From Thermoleophilaceae bacterium (lineage in GTDB: Bacteria > Actinomycetota > Thermoleophilia > Solirubrobacterales > Thermoleophilaceae), in the NCBI GenBank assembly GCA_040901445.1, contig JBBDYQ010000020.1, positions 46,956 through 110,955 of the forward strand: DNA of 64,000 nt, given 5' to 3'. Made by a program: the position numbers and the translations under genes. Shown piece by piece: positions 39,371 to 47,162 of this stretch (the stretch's first letter is position 1; each line of letters starts with the position of its first letter). Under the pieces are notes generated by a model that was not told the DNA's origin, did no database searches, and saw only the letters and a program-made list of their open reading frames with translations.

Positions 39371-40189
39371 GTGACCGCGGACCTCCCCTCTCCGACCCCT
39401 GAGCTGGGGGCCTGGCTCGCGGCGAACCGAGAGACGCTGATCCGGCGCTGGCTGGAGCTGGTGGTGGAGCGCTCGACCCTCGAGGAGCTCGCCGCCCGGC
39501 CGCTGGCCGAGCGCGTGCGCGAGCTCGACCTGCTTCTTGAGGCCGCGCGCAGCGAGGGCGGCGCCCGGGGCGGCGGCCTCGGGCCCGACCTCGACCAGGC
39601 GCTGGAGGCCGCGTCCGCGGACGGCCGCCCGTTCGCGCTCGCGCTGCTGGCGCCCCCCGCCGGCGGCCCGAGCCCCGAGGCGTGGACGGAGGCGACCGCG
39701 GAGACGGCGCGCCGCGAGGAGCGCGTCGTGGCCGCCGAGGGAGGGCTGACGGCGGTAGTCATCCCCACGCCCGACGCGGACGCGGCGCGTGTGGAAGCCG
39801 ACCGCATCCGGGCCGGCGCCTGGCAGCTGCTGGGCGGCGGGTCGGTGCTCCCCGACGTGGGCTTCGCGATGCATCCGCTGGACGCCAGGGACGCGGCCGG
39901 CCTGGCCGCCGTGGCCCACGAACGGCTTCCCGAGCGGGCCCCGGAGCCCGTTCAGGAGCCGGGCGCGGCGCCGGCGTACGAGCCGCCCGCCTTCTCGGAA
40001 GAGCTGCGCGTGAGCCGCACCGGGCACGGCGCGCTGCGCGAGGAGCTGGACCGCTGGGCGCGGGAGGGCGGCCAGGACGAGCGACGCGACCTCTGGCGCG
40101 AGCTCTCCACCCGGACGGACGCGCCCGAGCCCGACGACGACGGCCCACGGGCCGATGTCACCCCGCTGTACCCGCCGCCTCCTGAGTGA
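39371..40189 (+). CDS. Paralogous helical-domain protein with a degenerate GGDEF-like region
   Basis: A 272-residue protein divergent from the cyclase. Its N-terminus (LGAWLAANRETLIRRWLELV) parallels the cyclase's helical domain. The middle (EGGLTAVVIPTPDADAARVE, then VLPDVGFAMHPLDARDAAGL) aligns with GGDEFxVVxP...VSIGxAxxPxDA, but the GGDEF signature is reduced to EGGLT and the substrate residues are gone, so it cannot be a cyclase. The C-terminal ~70 residues are proline/acid-rich. It may sense c-di-GMP or regulate its partner. GTG 39371. Confidence 0.7.
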   Translation: MTADLPSPTPELGAWLAANRETLIRRWLELVVERSTLEELAARPLAERVRELDLLLEAARSEGGARGGGLGPDLDQALEAASADGRPFALALLAPPAGGPSPEAWTEATAETARREERVVAAEGGLTAVVIPTPDADAARVEADRIRAGAWQLLGGGSVLPDVGFAMHPLDARDAAGLAAVAHERLPERAPEPVQEPGAAPAYEPPAFSEELRVSRTGHGALREELDRWAREGGQDERRDLWRELSTRTDAPEPDDDGPRADVTPLYPPPPE

Positions 40190-40219
40190 GGCCCGCCGTC
40201 CCGGTGGGATGATCCCGCC

Positions 40220-41410
40220 GTGCCGCCCGAGCTGATCGACATCGCCGAGGCGCGGGCGCGCGTGCTCGCCGCCGTGGCGCCCGGCCCGGTCGAGGAGGTC
40301 GCGGTGGGCGAGGCGAACGGGCGGGTGCTCGGCGAGGACGTGGCGGCGGCCGGTGACTCGCCGCCCTTCGACTCCTCGGCGATGGACGGCTACGCCGTGG
40401 TGGCCGGCGCGGCGGCCGAGCTGCCGGTCGTGGACGAGTCGCGCGCGGGCCGCCCGGCGCAGCTCGCGCTCGCGGCCGGCGAGGCCATCCGGATCTCCAC
40501 CGGGGCCGCTGTGCCCGAGGGTGCCGACAGCGTGATCCCGGTCGAGCGGGTGGAGGAGCTCGGAGACAGCGTGCGCGTGCCGGACTGGGCGGCGGACCGC
40601 AACATCCGGCGGGCGGGCGAGGACATGCGCGCGGGAGCGGCCGTCCTCGCCGCGGGCACGCCGGTGGGCCCCGCCGAGCTGGCCGTCCTGGTGGCCGCCG
40701 GCGCGGAGCACGTGCGCTGTGCGGTGCGGCCGCGCGTTGCCGTGCTCGCCACCGGCGACGAGCTGGTGGAGCCTGGTGAGCCGCTCGGGCCGGGGCAGAT
40801 CCGCAACTCGAACGCGTACGCGCTCGGGGCCCTCGCGGAGCGCGCAGGAGCCGAAGTCGTGCTGCGGCGGCGTGTGCCCGACGACGCCCGGGTCACGCGT
40901 GACGAGCTCGCCGCCGCGATCGAGGCCGCGGACGTGGTGTGCGTCTCGGGCGGGGTCTCCGTGGGCCCGCACGACCACGTGAAGCCGGCGCTCGAGGCCC
41001 TCGGCGTGGAGGAGCGCTTCTGGGGCGTGCGGGTCAAGCCCGGCAAGCCCACCTGGTTCGGCGTGGCGCCGGGCGGAGGGCTGGTGTTCGGCCTGCCCGG
41101 CAATCCGGTGTCCGCGATGGTGACGTTCCACCTCTTCGCCCGCCCCGCCCTGCGGCGGCTCGCGGGCGCCGACCCCGGCGACGTCCGGGCGCGCGCCGTG
41201 CTCGACGCGGCCGTGGCCCTCAGCCCGCGCCGCGAGCAGGTGCTGCGCTGCCGGCTGGCCGCTCGCGACGACGGCTGGCACGTGGAGCCCACCCGCGAGC
41301 AGGGCTCGCACATCCTCACCTCAATGCTCGGGGCGGGCGCCCTCGCGCTCGTGCCCGCCGGCGACGGCGAGCTGACCGCGGGGGAGCGCGTCCAGATACA
41401 GCTCCTCTAG
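40220..41410 (+). CDS. moeA: Molybdopterin molybdotransferase MoeA
   Basis: A 396-residue enzyme that inserts molybdate into adenylylated molybdopterin. It has the MoeA domain order: FDSSAMDGYAV (~50-60), RISTGAAVPEGADSVIPVE (~92-110), NIRRAGEDM, the MoaB-like domain with VLATGDELVEPGEPLGPGQI, SNAYAL and SGGVSVGPHDHV, and FGLPGNPVSAMVTF. Start GTG 40220. No other molybdenum cofactor genes are nearby. Followed at 10 bp by an unknown gene with its own TAGCGT -10. Confidence 0.94.
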   Translation: MPPELIDIAEARARVLAAVAPGPVEEVAVGEANGRVLGEDVAAAGDSPPFDSSAMDGYAVVAGAAAELPVVDESRAGRPAQLALAAGEAIRISTGAAVPEGADSVIPVERVEELGDSVRVPDWAADRNIRRAGEDMRAGAAVLAAGTPVGPAELAVLVAAGAEHVRCAVRPRVAVLATGDELVEPGEPLGPGQIRNSNAYALGALAERAGAEVVLRRRVPDDARVTRDELAAAIEAADVVCVSGGVSVGPHDHVKPALEALGVEERFWGVRVKPGKPTWFGVAPGGGLVFGLPGNPVSAMVTFHLFARPALRRLAGADPGDVRARAVLDAAVALSPRREQVLRCRLAARDDGWHVEPTREQGSHILTSMLGAGALALVPAGDGELTAGERVQIQLL

Positions 41411-41413
41411 CGT
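41408..41413 (+). promoter_or_regulatory. -10 element TAGCGT overlapping the moeA stop codon
   Basis: TAGCGT begins with the TAG stop of moeA and ends 7 bp before ATG 41421. Confidence 0.4.
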
Positions 41414-41420
41414 TCCGGCG

Positions 41421-42119
41421 ATGCGACCGAGGGATCCGCGACGCCTGCTTCCCCGCACCGAACGGCTCGCCCGCGTGGACATCGTCGAGGAGCCGGAGTC
41501 GCGCGACGAGCCCGACGGCAGCGTCACCAGCCGTCAGGTGGCGAGGATCACGCTTCCGCGCGAGGAGCTCGACCGCATCTGGCGCCCCGAGTACCTGGAG
41601 CGCCTGGCGCGCACGTACTGGCGCTATCTCACGCGCATCTCGCTCGGGCTGCTGAAGGTGGTCTACACGGAGAGCTCGCGGCAGGTGGTGCTGATCGGCC
41701 GGCCGCTCGTGCTGCTGCGCTTCCACGCGCCCGAGTACGACGCGGAGGCGACCAAGGGCGTGGTCACGTGGCGGATCCACCGCGGCCTGCTCGTGGCGCC
41801 GCGCGGCCGGGGGCATGGCTTTCTGCGGATCACCGTCGAGAGGGCTCCGGACGAGGGCGCACAGGACGTGACGGTGCGGGTGAGCTCGGAGGTGTCGAAC
41901 TTCTATCCGGTGCTCGCCGCCTCGCGGCCAGGCGGCCGCGGAGGCACGCTGGGAAGGCTCGCGCGCTGGTTCTACGCGGTCACCCAGCTGCGCATCCACG
42001 TGATCGTCACGCACGGCTTCCTGCGATCGCTGGCGCGGCTGGACCTGGAGCCGTCGGTGGTGGGGTCGCTGAAGGCCGCGATCGCGCGGGATCAGCCGAC
42101 GGAGACGGCCGGCCGCTAG
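41421..42119 (+). CDS. Conserved-looking protein of unknown function
   Basis: A 232-residue protein, no signal peptide, one weakly hydrophobic stretch (LTRISLGLLKVVY). A beta-rich middle reads VVLIGRPLVLLRFHAPEYDA, GVVTWRIHRGLLVAPRGRGHGF and LRITVERAPDEGAQDVTVRV, reminiscent of a lipid-binding or START-like fold, and the C-terminal helix has TQLRIHVIVTHGFLRSLARL. I cannot name the family. Its stop overlaps the convergent secreted-protein stop by 3 bp. Confidence 0.65.
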   Translation: MRPRDPRRLLPRTERLARVDIVEEPESRDEPDGSVTSRQVARITLPREELDRIWRPEYLERLARTYWRYLTRISLGLLKVVYTESSRQVVLIGRPLVLLRFHAPEYDAEATKGVVTWRIHRGLLVAPRGRGHGFLRITVERAPDEGAQDVTVRVSSEVSNFYPVLAASRPGGRGGTLGRLARWFYAVTQLRIHVIVTHGFLRSLARLDLEPSVVGSLKAAIARDQPTETAGR

Positions 42120-43111
42120 AAGTCTTCGTCGTTGCCGGACTCCGTCACGGTGCCCGTGTTCGCGTTGTTGTCCGCGCGGTCGCGGAAGGCCGACTGCACC
42201 GCCCACTGCATCTCGGGGCAGCAGCCGCCCTCGCCGGTACCGAGGCCGCTGTGGGTGCCCAGCGTGACGGTGACCTGGTTGGCGCTCATCGTCATCGTGC
42301 TGCTGGACCACACGCCGTAGCCGCCGAGCAGCCCGGTGACGTAGCCCCCCGCGTTGAGGTCGATCGTCCCGAACGGCAGCGTGGCGGAGTTGCCCGCGTT
42401 GCGGATCTCGAGCTCGTCGTCACCCAGCAGGCCCAGCAGGACGCCGCCGTCCTTGATGCGCACGGTGACGGTGGCGGTCCCGCCGGTCCACCCGGCCAGG
42501 ATGCTCTCGCGCTCGATCGGCTCGCTGAAGCTGAAGATCACACGGTCGCCCGAGCCCGGCTGGCCGGAGTCGCCGTTGCCGTCCTGGGTCTGGATGTCGG
42601 TGCCCGACGGCTTGGTGTTGTCCACCATCACCGAGAAGCCGGTCTGCGTCCGGGCGTTGCCGACCACGTCGGCAAGGGCGAAGGAGAAGGCGTGCGAGCC
42701 TCCGGGCTGCGGGTCGTTGGCTGTGAGCGCCGCGCTGCGGTAGTTGAAGCTCTGGCCCCCGGCCGTCCAGCTGCCCGAGCTCATCGGGACGCTCGTCTGC
42801 CCGCTGTCGAAGCCGGAGACGTCCGCGCTCACGCTCGCGGTGCCGCTCGGCGGGCTGCCCCCGTCGGTGACGTTGGCATACACGTGGTAGCTCCCGCCCT
42901 GCTTGATGTAGCCGGTGGAGCCCCCGCTGGCCTTGCCCACCACCGCGGGGGCGGCGCTGGGCGCCGTGAGATCGGGCGCGGCGCTGAACGCGTTCCCGGG
43001 GTTGGAGCTGGCCGAGGAGAACAGGGCCTGTGTGCCCTGGCCCGCGGACGCGAGCACGCCGAGGCCGAAGCAGGCGGCGGCCGTGACCGCGGCCCTAGCG
43101 AGCGCGCGCAT
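42116..43111 (-). CDS. Secreted protein with TasA/camelysin-type signal region
   Basis: A 331-residue exported protein. The signal peptide (MRALARAAVTAAACFGLGVL) is followed by ALFSSASSNPGNAFSAAP, the SipW-type processing region seen in TasA/CalY proteins, but the rest is longer and differs: an Ig-like segment with DVSGFDSGQTSVPMSSGSW, then ADVVGNARTQTGFSVMVDNT, FSEPIERESILAGW and an acidic end. It overlaps the signal peptidase gene by 17 bp. Probably a cell-surface or matrix protein processed by that peptidase. Confidence 0.75.
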   Translation of the reverse strand: MRALARAAVTAAACFGLGVLASAGQGTQALFSSASSNPGNAFSAAPDLTAPSAAPAVVGKASGGSTGYIKQGGSYHVYANVTDGGSPPSGTASVSADVSGFDSGQTSVPMSSGSWTAGGQSFNYRSAALTANDPQPGGSHAFSFALADVVGNARTQTGFSVMVDNTKPSGTDIQTQDGNGDSGQPGSGDRVIFSFSEPIERESILAGWTGGTATVTVRIKDGGVLLGLLGDDELEIRNAGNSATLPFGTIDLNAGGYVTGLLGGYGVWSSSTMTMSANQVTVTLGTHSGLGTGEGGCCPEMQWAVQSAFRDRADNNANTGTVTESGNDEDF

Positions 43112-43769
43112 CGGCCCTCGGCCTCCAGATGCCGGCCAGCAGGAGCATCCCCAGCAACAGCGAGGGGACGGTGACGAGCGCAAGCTTGGCCCAGCGCCCA
43201 CCCGTCCAGAAGAGCGCGTAGCCGAGACGGGGGACGCGGTAGTCCACGCGGCCTATCTCCCCGCTCTCGGAGACCGTCCAGCGCTCGGTGGAGCTGTTGG
43301 CGTCGCCCTTGGTGACGACGGTGACCTGGGCGCCACTCGCGCGGACCGCCCGCACGCGGTGGGTGATGAGCTGCCCCGTGTCGCCCGGGTCGCGGAACGT
43401 GACCACGTCGCCGGCCCGCGCCTCGAGGGGGGCGATGCGCTTGTTCACCACCACGTCGCCGGTGGCGATGGCCGGCTCCATGCTGCCGGACATCACCGTG
43501 AGCGAGCGGTAGCCCGCGAGCCACGAGACGCCGAGCACGGCCAGCAGGGTCACGGCCATCCCGGCGGCGGCCCAGCCGGTGAACAGCGCCGCCACCCGCA
43601 ACGACCCCGGAGCGCGCCGGCGCGCCGCTGGGACGGGCGTGGCGGCCGGCGTCGGGGCGCGACGGCGACGCGCGCGCCACTCGGGAAGGACTGCCACGCG
43701 GGCGGCCACCACCAGGGCCGCGGAGCCGAGGCCGATGGTCAGGGCGAGTCTGCCGAGCGCCCGCTTCAC
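43095..43769 (-). CDS. SipW-type signal peptidase I
   Basis: A 224-residue membrane peptidase of the ER/archaeal-like S26B type. Two N-terminal hydrophobic segments (residues ~5-25 and ~58-88), catalytic S96 in VMSGSMEPA, and H137 in LITHRVRAV where bacterial LepB would have the general-base Lys; a C-terminal helix anchors it. In Bacillus, SipW processes TasA and TapA. Here it lies between TasA-like genes, with 4-bp and 17-bp overlaps on either side, so these are its likely clients. GTG 43769. Confidence 0.9.
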   Translation of the reverse strand: MKRALGRLALTIGLGSAALVVAARVAVLPEWRARRRRAPTPAATPVPAARRRAPGSLRVAALFTGWAAAGMAVTLLAVLGVSWLAGYRSLTVMSGSMEPAIATGDVVVNKRIAPLEARAGDVVTFRDPGDTGQLITHRVRAVRASGAQVTVVTKGDANSSTERWTVSESGEIGRVDYRVPRLGYALFWTGGRWAKLALVTVPSLLLGMLLLAGIWRPRADARAR

Positions 43770-44317
43770 CGGTTCCTCGCCTCCCAGGTGAAGGTGGCGG
43801 TGGCGGTGAGGTTCTCGGCGGCGGGGTCGTCGGCCAGCTCCGCCCGGACGCGGTAGGAATGCGATTCCCCGGTGCTCCAGGCCTCGGGGTCCGCGATCCC
43901 CGTGCCGTAGGTGCCCGGGTAGGAGGAGAGCGGCCCGTCGAAGAGGTCCCCCGGCTCGGGGGAGAACGACGCGCAGGAGTCGAAGGAGGGCGCCGCGTCG
44001 GTCCCGCGCGTCACCGTCAGCACGAGGTGGGGCGCCAGCGCGCCCGAGACGGACGCGTACAGCCGGACGTCGGCGTCCAGCGAGCCGCCGTAGGTCACGA
44101 GGATGCAGCCCGTGCTCGAGGCCCCGGGCATCGCGCCGCTCAACGAGAGCAGCGCCGTGCCCGCGTCGTTGTCGCTCAGCAGCACGGTGCCGGCCGCGTA
44201 GCCGTTGGACTCGTTCGCCGTCGTGTCGGAGAACGCCGACCAGGTGCCCGCGCCCGCCACGGCGGCGCAGCAGCCCACGAGCGCCACCGCCGCGAGCCGG
44301 CGCTGCACGCGGGTCAT
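43766..44317 (-). CDS. TasA/CalY (camelysin)-like secreted protein
   Basis: A 183-residue protein: signal peptide to about residue 25, then the family block GTWSAFSDTTANESNGYAAG-TVLLSDNDAG, a beta-rich body with SLDADVRLYASVSG, and end FTWEARNR shared almost exactly with the paralogue at 44852. TasA-family proteins polymerise into matrix fibres; camelysin has been described as a protease. Cysteines at ~72 and ~114 are shared with the paralogue, perhaps a disulfide. Overlaps both neighbours by 4 bp. Confidence 0.82.
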   Translation of the reverse strand: MTRVQRRLAAVALVGCCAAVAGAGTWSAFSDTTANESNGYAAGTVLLSDNDAGTALLSLSGAMPGASSTGCILVTYGGSLDADVRLYASVSGALAPHLVLTVTRGTDAAPSFDSCASFSPEPGDLFDGPLSSYPGTYGTGIADPEAWSTGESHSYRVRAELADDPAAENLTATATFTWEARNR

Positions 44318-44829
44318 CGGGCGCCTTCCGTGGTCAGCTCCAGCGGCACGTCCACGATCCGGCCGGCCCAGCGTGTGGCGCCCTCGGGGAGCCAGGCCCG
44401 CAGCGTCAGGGTGGCGGTGGCTCCCGACCCGAGCTCGATCGCGCGCGAGGTCCAGCGGCGCATGCCGCCCAGCTCCCCGTCGTAGAGCACGGCGCCGCCG
44501 GCGCTGGCGCGCACGCGCAGCGCGCGGTCCACCTCCGCGCTGGACGGCAGCGCCCGCAGCCTCAGCGCCCGCCGGCGGCCCGTCTGGTTGCGCACCGCGA
44601 CCGTGCCCGTGGCCGCTCCGGATCCCGGGCGCATGCCCGCCACCCTGATCGCCGGGCCGGGTGGGGTCACGCCGAGCTCGCCGGTCGCGGTGGCGGCGAC
44701 CGTCAGGTCGAGGCCGAGCTCCCCGGCGCCCGCCGGCACGCGCGCGCTCGCGAGGGCCGCCACGGCGAGACCGGCGCCCAGGCAGGCGCCGATGGTCCTG
44801 GCCCAGCCGTCGGCTCGAGCTCTCCGCAT
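44314..44829 (-). CDS. Secreted protein of unknown function in the SipW/TasA operon
   Basis: A 171-residue protein with an arginine-rich start, a hydrophobic signal or anchor (residues ~13-33, ending near PAGAG) and a beta-rich domain (GTVAVRNQTGRRRALRLRAL, AIELGSGATATLTLRAWLPE) that resembles an Ig-like/chaperone-type sandwich. It does not carry the TasA signature. Cotranscribed between the two TasA-like genes, it may be an assembly factor comparable in position to TapA, though without sequence resemblance I can see. Confidence 0.6.
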   Translation of the reverse strand: MRRARADGWARTIGACLGAGLAVAALASARVPAGAGELGLDLTVAATATGELGVTPPGPAIRVAGMRPGSGAATGTVAVRNQTGRRRALRLRALPSSAEVDRALRVRASAGGAVLYDGELGGMRRWTSRAIELGSGATATLTLRAWLPEGATRWAGRIVDVPLELTTEGAR

Positions 44830-44851
44830 GACATCGGCCTCCGCCCCCGGG

Positions 44852-45445
44852 CTACTGGTTCCGGGCTTCCCAGGTGAACGCGTGCTCGCCGGTGGTCAGC
44901 GCGTCGCTGCCGCCGTTGGCGTCGTTGTCGTCGGCGAGCGTGAGCTGGAGGCGGTACACCACGGCGCTGCCGGCCCCCCAGCTCGACCCGGCGCCCGGGT
45001 GGTCGGCGAGCCCGTCGGCCCAGCCGGAGTGTGCGGCGGCGAAGCCCTGGAGCGTGCCGCTGAAGATGGAGCCGCCGGCGTCGGCCACGAAGTCGGTGCA
45101 GCCGGGGAAGACCGAAACCGCCTGGGTGCCCGGCGTGACGGTGAGGTTCACGTACGGCGCCAGGGTGTCGAGCGCATCAGTCGTGTAGAGCTTGACGTCG
45201 GCCGCCAACGAGCCCGTGTAGGTGACCTTGATGCAGCGCTCGATGGTCACGCCGGGCTTCTGGTCGGTGACGTCGTACATGGCGGACCCGGCATCGTTGT
45301 CCGAGATGTCCACCGTGCCCGCCGCGAACTCGTTGCCGGGGTTGTCCGTGGTGGACGAGAAGGCCGAGAGCGCCGAGACGGCGACGAGGCTTCCCGTGAT
45401 GCCGAGGACGAGCAGCGTGAGCAGAACCTTCCGTGGCTCGATCAT
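44852..45445 (-). CDS. TasA/CalY (camelysin)-like secreted protein, first gene of the operon
   Basis: A 197-residue protein: signal MIEPRKVLLTLLVLGITGSL, then the SipW-type block SAFSSTTDNPGNEFAAG-TVDISDNDAG, a beta-rich body with SLAADVKLYTTDAL and two cysteines, and the end FTWEARNQ. It is the closest here to canonical TasA. ATG 45445 opens a five-gene minus-strand operon; a TAGCGT -10 lies ~22 bp upstream. Confidence 0.85.
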   Translation of the reverse strand: MIEPRKVLLTLLVLGITGSLVAVSALSAFSSTTDNPGNEFAAGTVDISDNDAGSAMYDVTDQKPGVTIERCIKVTYTGSLAADVKLYTTDALDTLAPYVNLTVTPGTQAVSVFPGCTDFVADAGGSIFSGTLQGFAAAHSGWADGLADHPGAGSSWGAGSAVVYRLQLTLADDNDANGGSDALTTGEHAFTWEARNQ

Positions 45446-45528
45446 GCGGCCAATGTGCGCGCCGGACGCTACTACCGCAAGTCGGACATGCGTCCAGAGC
45501 GTCCCGAGATGCTCAGGCCAAGCTATGC

Positions 45529-45577
45529 AAGGACGCAGGGAGCGACGTGTGCTCCGCACACAAGCGACCGAGGACGC
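45529..45577 (-). repeat. Dispersed repeat R2, copy B, at the 3' end of glpX
   Basis: Matches 33751-33799 in 45 of 49 positions. Its hairpin GTGTGC-TCC-GCACAC differs from copy A by a paired C-G to T-A change plus a loop change. It begins 23 bp after the glpX stop (minus strand) and ~85 bp before the TasA-like gene start. CGTCCAG near 45491 and CTGGACG near 45592 can close a larger stem around it. Confidence 0.65.
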
Positions 45578-45599
45578 CGCAGAGCGCCGGCCTGGACGT

Positions 45600-46607
45600 T
45601 CAGCCGACCCGGCCGGCGGTGATCTCGCGCAACTTCGCGCGGTCGTGGCGCGCGGCGATGCGGCGCACGGTGCCCGATCGCGAGCGGGTGACCAGCGACT
45701 CCGTGGTGGCACCCTGGGCGTCGTAGTGGGCGCCCTTGAGCACGTCACCGTCGGTGACGCCGGTGGCGGCGAAGAAGACGTTGTCGCCGGAGACGAGCCT
45801 GCTCACCTCGAGGATCTCGGCCAGGTCGTAGCCCGCCTCGACCGCCGCATCGCGCTCCTCGTCGTCGCGCGGCCACAGCCGGCCGATCATCTGGCCGCCC
45901 ACGCACTTGATGGCGGCCGCCGAGATCACGCCCTCGGGCGTGCCGCCGATGCCCCAGAGCAGGTCCACCTCGGAGTCCTCGTCCACGGCGTCAAGCGCCG
46001 CGGACACGTCGCCGTGCTCGATGAAGCGGATGCGGCCGCCCACGCGCATGACGTCGTCCACGGCGTGCTGATGGCGCGCGGGCCGGTCGAGCATGATCAC
46101 CGTGACGTCCTCGACGCTGCGTCCGGTCTCCTTCGCCACCAGCTCCATGGTGTCGCCGAGCGGGCGGTCGAGGTCGAGCAGGTGGGCGATGCGCCGGGAG
46201 CCCGCGATCTTCTCCATGTAGACACACGGGCCCGGATCGAACATCGTGCCGCGCTCGGCCAGCGCGATGACGGCCAGCGCCCGCGGCATGCCCTTGGCGC
46301 AGAGCGTGGTGCCCTCGAGCGGGTCCACGGCGATGTCCACCTCCGGGGGCGAGCCGTCGCCGATGCGCTCGCCGTTGTAGAGCATGGGCGCCTCGTCCTT
46401 CTCGCCCTCGCCGATCACCACCAACCCGTCCATCTGGATCGTGCCGAGCATGAGCCGCATGGCGTCCACCGCGGCGCCGTCGGCCGCCTCCTTCTCCCCG
46501 CGGCCGGTCCAGCGGGCCGCGGCGAGCGCCGCGTACTCGGTGACGCGCACGAGCTCGAGCGCCAGGTTGCGGTCCGGATGCTCGCCGGTGGGCTGCTCGG
46601 GAAGCAT
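45600..46607 (-). CDS. glpX: Class II fructose-1,6-bisphosphatase
   Basis: A 335-residue GlpX-type gluconeogenic phosphatase converting fructose-1,6-bisphosphate to fructose-6-phosphate. Key segments: EKEAADGAAVDAMR, VVIGEGEKDEAPML and DIAVDPLEGTTLCAKG (metal-binding Asp/Glu), CVYMEKI, and WGIGGTPEGVISAAAIKCVG. GlpX is the usual FBPase of actinobacteria. A TAGGCT -10 at 46622-46617 overlaps the stop of the upstream membrane protein gene. Repeat R2 copy B lies at its 3' end. Confidence 0.94.
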   Translation of the reverse strand: MLPEQPTGEHPDRNLALELVRVTEYAALAAARWTGRGEKEAADGAAVDAMRLMLGTIQMDGLVVIGEGEKDEAPMLYNGERIGDGSPPEVDIAVDPLEGTTLCAKGMPRALAVIALAERGTMFDPGPCVYMEKIAGSRRIAHLLDLDRPLGDTMELVAKETGRSVEDVTVIMLDRPARHQHAVDDVMRVGGRIRFIEHGDVSAALDAVDEDSEVDLLWGIGGTPEGVISAAAIKCVGGQMIGRLWPRDDEERDAAVEAGYDLAEILEVSRLVSGDNVFFAATGVTDGDVLKGAHYDAQGATTESLVTRSRSGTVRRIAARHDRAKLREITAGRVG

Positions 46608-46619
46608 TGCGGCCCGAGC

Positions 46620-47111
46620 CTACAAGCTGCCGGGCGGCTTGCGGCCGCGGATGTAGCCCGCCTGGCGCAGGTAGCCGCCGACCCCTATCCCGAGCGCCGC
46701 CAGCATGGCCACGAGGTAGCCGATCTCGAAGCCGATCTCCACGCTGTCGCCGGGCTTGCCGAGGACCACGCCGTTGAGCAGGATGAGCACTGCGGCCGTG
46801 ACGCCGACGATCATCGTGACCTCGCCCGGGTTCCACGTGAGCTTGTGCCCGCGGGCGATGATCCAGGCGAGGATGAACGGCGCGGTGGCCGCGGCGATGA
46901 GCCACCACTGCAGCGTGCTGAACGTCTCGAAGGCGTTGAACTGGCCCTGCTCGCCGTTGATGAGCGAGAACTCGTTGGTGTCGCTCGTGCTGAACCAGGG
47001 CAGGAACAGCGAGGCGACCAGCACGAGCGCTGCGGCCATCCCGAAGATCTCGCCACGCGAGAGCCGCGAGAGGTCGAGGTACGAGCCGCGTCGTGCCGAG
47101 GAGGCCTCCAT
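46620..47111 (-). CDS. Four-helix membrane protein of unknown function
   Basis: A 163-residue protein with four hydrophobic segments: FGMAAALVLVASLFLPWFST, WWLIAAATAPFILAWIIA, VTMIVGVTAAVLILLNGVVL and IGYLVAMLAALGIGVGGYL. The LFLPWF(S/Y) motif followed by an acidic loop is common in actinobacterial small membrane proteins with no known role. TAGGTT (47126-47121, minus) ends 9 bp before ATG 47111, a leaderless-type promoter back to back with that of the LLM gene. Confidence 0.7.
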   Translation of the reverse strand: MEASSARRGSYLDLSRLSRGEIFGMAAALVLVASLFLPWFSTSDTNEFSLINGEQGQFNAFETFSTLQWWLIAAATAPFILAWIIARGHKLTWNPGEVTMIVGVTAAVLILLNGVVLGKPGDSVEIGFEIGYLVAMLAALGIGVGGYLRQAGYIRGRKPPGSL

Positions 47112-47150
47112 CCCGCCCGAAACCTACACCCCCGCGGCGCAACGCTTCAA

Positions 47151-47156
47151 TAGGGT
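47151..47156 (+). promoter_or_regulatory. -10 element TAGGGT of the LLM oxidoreductase gene
   Basis: TAGGGT ends 6 bp before ATG 47163; no Shine-Dalgarno. The divergent gene's TAGGTT lies 24 bp away. Confidence 0.5.
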
Positions 47157-47162
47157 GCCGTC

